Of a stretch of DNA of 8,436 bases, positions 5,795-8,436 are shown piece after piece; position 1 is the first letter of the stretch, and each line of letters opens with the position of its first letter. The stretch comes from Desulfobacterales bacterium. Lineage in GTDB: Bacteria; Desulfobacterota; Desulfobacteria; Desulfobacterales; UBA5852. Location of the stretch: contig JAERRP010000619.1 of the NCBI GenBank assembly GCA_016735415.1, forward strand, positions 1 through 8,436. Reading direction: 5' to 3'. A model generated the notes under the pieces. The model saw only the letters and a list, made by a program, of their open reading frames with translations. It did not search any database and was not told the origin of the DNA. The translations under genes were made by a program, and so were the position numbers.

Positions 5795-6840
5795 GAAACC
5801 TCCTTCAGTCCGAAGTCATCGGAAAAAACCGATCCGCGAAGAATATTCGCCATCTGGCGGATACGCTGCCAGCCCTCTTCGGGTATGGCCGCTCCGATGC
5901 CACGGCACACCTCATAACCGCAAAGCGAAGCCAGGCGACCGCATTGATCCAAGGACATGCCGTGCACCAATCCGTACAAGAAGCCGGATGCCCAGAGGTC
6001 GCCGGCCCCGGTGGTGTCGACGACCCCATCGTCCCCATAGGGCGAAACTGTAAATACCTGATCACCATGGGCAATCAGGCTTCCCCGCGCGCCCAGTTTC
6101 ACAACCGCCAGTTCGGCTTGATCGGCCAGTATCCGAAGGGCGGCGGTTTCGTCCTGTTGGCCTGTAAATGCGCAGGCCTCGTCTTCGTTGGCAATCAGGA
6201 TGTCCACATATTGGCGCACAATCGCTTTTAAATCCCGGTGGTTTTCCTCCACCACCGTGAAACTGGCCAGATCGAGGGCGATCCGGGCGCCGGCCGCGTG
6301 GGCCGTCTGCATGGCGTACTGGAACAGCTCGCGATTGTAGACCAGATAGCCTTCGATCAATGCCACAGCGACTTCCTGGAAGTTTTCAACTGGAATCTCG
6401 GCGCGCGCCATTTCGGCCGAAGCCCCCAGATAGGTCAGCATGGTGCGTTGTGAATCCGGCGTAATCAGAGAAAGTACGCGTCCGGTCGGTGTCGGTGCTT
6501 TGATCAGCATTGTTTCGACACCGTGCCGGGTCAACTCCGTTTCAAAAAGATCCCCGAATTCGTCGTTCCCGCGTTTGCCCAGAAAACGGGTGTCCCCTCC
6601 CAGCCGGGCAACACCCGTTATCGTGTTGCAAGCGGCCCCCCCGGGCACCACCTGGGGGCGTTCAACGGCATCCTGCAGCACGCGGTCGATGGCCGGCGGA
6701 TCAAAATAGACCATGCCGCCCTTGGGCACTCCCGTGCACTCAACGAATTCATCGCTGGCCGCCACCAGGATGTCCACAAGGGCCGATCCGATCCCGACGA
6801 TCCGTTTGGGCCGGCCCTGTCTAAACCAACTGTTTGTCAT
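5791..6840 (-). CDS. PfkB-family carbohydrate/nucleoside kinase, adenosine-kinase-like
   Basis: 349 residues, typical for the ribokinase/PfkB fold. Family members transfer the ATP gamma-phosphate to a sugar or nucleoside hydroxyl in the cytoplasm. Visible motifs: the N-terminal GIGSALVDILVAASDEFV (16-33), the substrate-binding GGAACN (67-72), FLGKRGNDEFG (86-96), TMLTYLGAS (133-141), the NxxE-like NEDEACAF (218-225), and the signature DTTGAGDLWASGF (275-287) with the catalytic base Asp281 and the GAGD anion hole. The opening and the TYLGAS stretch resemble the bacterial adenosine-kinase-like subgroup more than ribokinase or fructokinase, but the substrate cannot be settled by eye. The ATG at 6840 is preferred: GAGG lies 5 bp upstream, whereas the TTG at 6861 has no ribosome-binding site. 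The SH3 gene ends 54 bp upstream on the same strand, and the TPR gene overlaps downstream. Confidence 0.88.
   Translation of the reverse strand: MTNSWFRQGRPKRIVGIGSALVDILVAASDEFVECTGVPKGGMVYFDPPAIDRVLQDAVERPQVVPGGAACNTITGVARLGGDTRFLGKRGNDEFGDLFETELTRHGVETMLIKAPTPTGRVLSLITPDSQRTMLTYLGASAEMARAEIPVENFQEVAVALIEGYLVYNRELFQYAMQTAHAAGARIALDLASFTVVEENHRDLKAIVRQYVDILIANEDEACAFTGQQDETAALRILADQAELAVVKLGARGSLIAHGDQVFTVSPYGDDGVVDTTGAGDLWASGFLYGLVHGMSLDQCGRLASLCGYEVCRGIGAAIPEEGWQRIRQMANILRGSVFSDDFGLKEVS
5799..5805 (-). promoter_or_regulatory. Strong ribosome-binding site inside the kinase gene end
   Basis: AAGGAGG on the minus strand lies 4 bp before the TPR start codon and within the last codons of the kinase gene. 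It fixes the TPR start at 5794 and supports coupled but independently strong initiation. Confidence 0.75.
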
Positions 6841-6894
6841 GGGTTCCTCTATCCTTGTCAAGCTGGGCGGATCGGAATCGAAACGGGTTTGTTA

Positions 6895-7338
6895 TCACCA
6901 GACCAGGTTACGATGAATCCAGCCCTTGTCGCCGTATGCACTTTGAATTTTGATCCATTCCCCCTTGCGTTCCAGGATCTTTAGCGGAACGCCTTTTTCA
7001 GCCCGGAATCTGATGGCGGCATCGGTCCCGGGACCGGAGCGGATATTCACCATGTCTTTGCGGGTTATCACGGTCGGGGTTTTATCCACCAGGCTCTTAT
7101 GGATCCAGCCTTCATCGCCTTCGAAATCTTTGAAAAAGATCCAATCGCCCTGCTTTTGAACGACCTGAATGGGATGGTATTTTTCGATTTCCCACAGAAT
7201 TTCGTATTTTGCGGTACCCGGGCCCGAGCGCACATTGGCCTTTTTAACGGCCAGCGCCATTCTTTCCGCCCACAGGGGCTGAACCATGATCGCTGTCAAA
7301 GCCGTCGCCAACAGGAGAATACGAAAGTATTTTGTCAT
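6895..7338 (-). CDS. Secreted protein with two SH3b domains
   Basis: 147 residues from the ATG at 7338. Residues 1-24 form a classic signal peptide (basic MTKYFR, hydrophobic core ILLLATALTAIMV, likely cleavage after PLWA). The mature part is two bacterial SH3 domains and little else: about 26-84 with NVRSGPGT (35-42) and EGWIH (76-80), and about 89-146 with NIRSGPGT (98-105) and KGWIH (138-142). Such domains usually bind peptidoglycan or peptides in the periplasm, often fused to a hydrolase; none is attached here. An upstream ATG at 7398 has AAAGG 9 bp before it and would add 20 hydrophilic residues ahead of the signal peptide; 7338 is chosen for the cleaner export signal, but the choice is open. 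A TTG at 7461 is unlikely, as it coincides with a -35-like element. The gene is followed by the kinase on the same strand. Confidence 0.85.
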   Translation of the reverse strand: MTKYFRILLLATALTAIMVQPLWAERMALAVKKANVRSGPGTAKYEILWEIEKYHPIQVVQKQGDWIFFKDFEGDEGWIHKSLVDKTPTVITRKDMVNIRSGPGTDAAIRFRAEKGVPLKILERKGEWIKIQSAYGDKGWIHRNLVW

Positions 7339-7432
7339 GATACCGTCAAACCGTCCGCGGGAATTCCTGTCTTCAGGGGATCCTTCGCGTTTGTCCATGC
7401 AATAATGCCTTTCGTCCAAAAGGTATGGCGCT

Positions 7433-7461
7433 GATTTAGTTGATACGGGCCCGGGCGTCAA
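7433..7461 (-). promoter_or_regulatory. Candidate promoter upstream of the SH3 protein gene
   Basis: On the minus strand TTGACG (7461-7456, five of six bases) stands 17 bp from TAAATC (7438-7433, three of six bases). It lies between the radical SAM stop and both possible SH3 starts, so it could give the SH3-kinase-TPR genes their own transcript. The -10 is poor and the spacer is GC-rich. Confidence 0.3.
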
Positions 7462-7475
7462 GATGGTTTCACATG

Positions 7476-8387
7476 CTATCCGTCCAGGCGTCGCAGTCCG
7501 GCTTCCAATGCCGCCAGAATCGCTGATTCGAATTCGGCCACGGTCAGCTGTCGGGCCAGGGCCGGGAAACGGTGTGCTTCGCCGCAGGGTCGATACTGGG
7601 GCATCAGGTTGACATAGGTGTCCCGTGACAGCGAGGAGGCGATAAAGGATAGAATCGCGCGGCTTTCATCGAGCCCTCCCGGCATCACGAGGTGACGAAC
7701 GATCATTCCCCGTATGGCCACGCCGTTACAATCGACGCTCAGATCGCCGACCTGCCGGTGCATGACGACCAGGGCCTGGCGCGCCACCTCGGGATAATCC
7801 GCAGCCCCACAGTATTTCCGGGCCGAGGATGATTTCCAGAATTTGAAATCGGGCATATAAATATCGAAAACGGCGTCCAGAAGCGCCAGTGTCTCAGGGG
7901 CATCATAGCCTCCGGAATTGTAAACCAGGGGGATACGGAGACCCTGCGGTATGGCGATCGCCAGTGCCTCTAAAATTTGAGCGACGACGTGCGAGGGTGA
8001 AACGAAATTGATATTGTGGCACCCCTGCCGCTGCAGATGCAGCATCATGTCGGCCAGTTGACGAACCGTAACCGCCTCGCCGGCCGCCTGATGGCTGAGA
8101 TCGTAATTCTGGCAGAATACACAACCCAGATTGCAGTGGGTGAAAAAGATCGTACCGGAGCCGTTGCGCCCCACGAGAGGTGCTTCCTCGCCGAAATGAG
8201 GCGAAAAGCTGGCCACCCAGGCGCAATCCGTGGTCCGGCAAAAACCGGCATCCCCGGCCAGGCGGTCCACACCGCAACGGCGCGGGCAAAGATTGCAGCC
8301 GTGCAGCTTTTCACGGGCGGCGTCGATGCGCTGGCGCAACGTTCCGTCTTCGTGGGCGCGACGATATGCGGGTGGGGGCGCTGTCAT
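7476..8387 (-). CDS. Radical SAM protein, COG1313/PflX-type, related to PFL-activating enzymes
   Basis: 303 residues from the ATG at 8387. The SAM-binding [4Fe-4S] motif CNLGCVFC (C-x3-C-x2-C) has Cys85, Cys89 and Cys92, preceded by the family word GSGTIFF. Before it is a second cysteine set, C-x2-C-x3-C-x11-C (Cys31, 34, 38, 50), which probably binds another metal cluster or zinc. Further conserved pieces are HNINFVSPSHV (124-134), VYNSGGYD (155-162), DIYMPDFKFW (175-184), VRHLVMPGG (230-238) and YVNLMPQYRP (258-267). The family is annotated as an uncharacterised pyruvate-formate-lyase-activase homologue; its substrate is not established, and no glycyl radical enzyme is nearby. A TTG at 8435 and a start beyond the edge are possible, but the 8387 ATG (GGTGG 5 bp upstream) gives the usual family N-terminus and length. 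It would be the first gene of the minus-strand cluster as far as the window shows. Confidence 0.88.
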   Translation of the reverse strand: MTAPPPAYRRAHEDGTLRQRIDAAREKLHGCNLCPRRCGVDRLAGDAGFCRTTDCAWVASFSPHFGEEAPLVGRNGSGTIFFTHCNLGCVFCQNYDLSHQAAGEAVTVRQLADMMLHLQRQGCHNINFVSPSHVVAQILEALAIAIPQGLRIPLVYNSGGYDAPETLALLDAVFDIYMPDFKFWKSSSARKYCGAADYPEVARQALVVMHRQVGDLSVDCNGVAIRGMIVRHLVMPGGLDESRAILSFIASSLSRDTYVNLMPQYRPCGEAHRFPALARQLTVAEFESAILAALEAGLRRLDG

Positions 8388-8436
8388 CCTTGCCACCGTT
8401 AAATCATCGGCGAAGGGATCTCTATCCAGACCCAAA

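Noticed and set aside
6523..6984. 153-codon plus-strand open frame across the kinase and SH3 genes
   Set aside because: It runs antisense to two genes with clear family motifs and shows no domain of its own.

Overview
The window looks like chromosomal DNA of a Gram-negative, delta-proteobacterial-type bacterium (Desulfobacterota, most likely a relative of Desulfosarcina/Desulfobacteraceae). That placement is inference from three things: the PilM/PilN sequences, a sigma-54 two-component pair of a type common in that group, and a COG1313-type radical SAM protein. GC content is moderate and rises towards the right end. No tRNA, rRNA, CRISPR array, transposase, phage gene or plasmid function was found.

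Layout. (1) Positions 1-1334, minus strand: the head of a type IV pilus assembly operon, in the order of transcription a 66-residue HTH regulator, pilM, and the first 24 codons of pilN, which runs off the left edge. pilM and pilN overlap by ATGA. (2) Positions 1335-2104: a 770-bp gap between divergent transcription units. It is AT-richer, holds weak promoter-like and dyad signals, and on the minus strand has protein-like but frame-broken stretches (about 1621-1898) that look like a decayed gene or a dispersed repeat. (3) Positions 2105-4959, plus strand: a membrane sensor histidine kinase and a sigma-54-dependent, NtrC-type response regulator, joined by a TGATG stop/start overlap. (4) Positions 4960-5101: a short convergent gap with a perfect 12-bp palindrome and an imperfect hairpin, but no convincing T-tract terminator. 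(5) Positions 5102-8387, minus strand: four genes in the order radical SAM protein, secreted double-SH3b protein, PfkB/adenosine-kinase-like sugar or nucleoside kinase, and membrane-anchored TPR protein. The last two overlap by ATGA and the others are close, so they are probably at least partly co-transcribed.

How the genes work together. PilM is the cytoplasmic actin-like platform protein whose groove binds the N-terminal tail of PilN; that tail is visible at the left edge. The kinase would sense an unknown periplasmic or membrane signal through a domain of about 170 residues and phosphorylate the regulator, which would activate sigma-54 promoters. Its targets cannot be read from this window. 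The right-hand cluster combines one envelope protein, one membrane-anchored TPR protein, one small-molecule kinase and one radical SAM enzyme, with no obvious shared pathway.

Nothing here is clearly a new system. The most interesting leads are the tiny HTH gene heading the pilM operon, the frame-broken protein-like region between the divergent units, and the unexplained radical SAM/SH3/kinase/TPR cluster.
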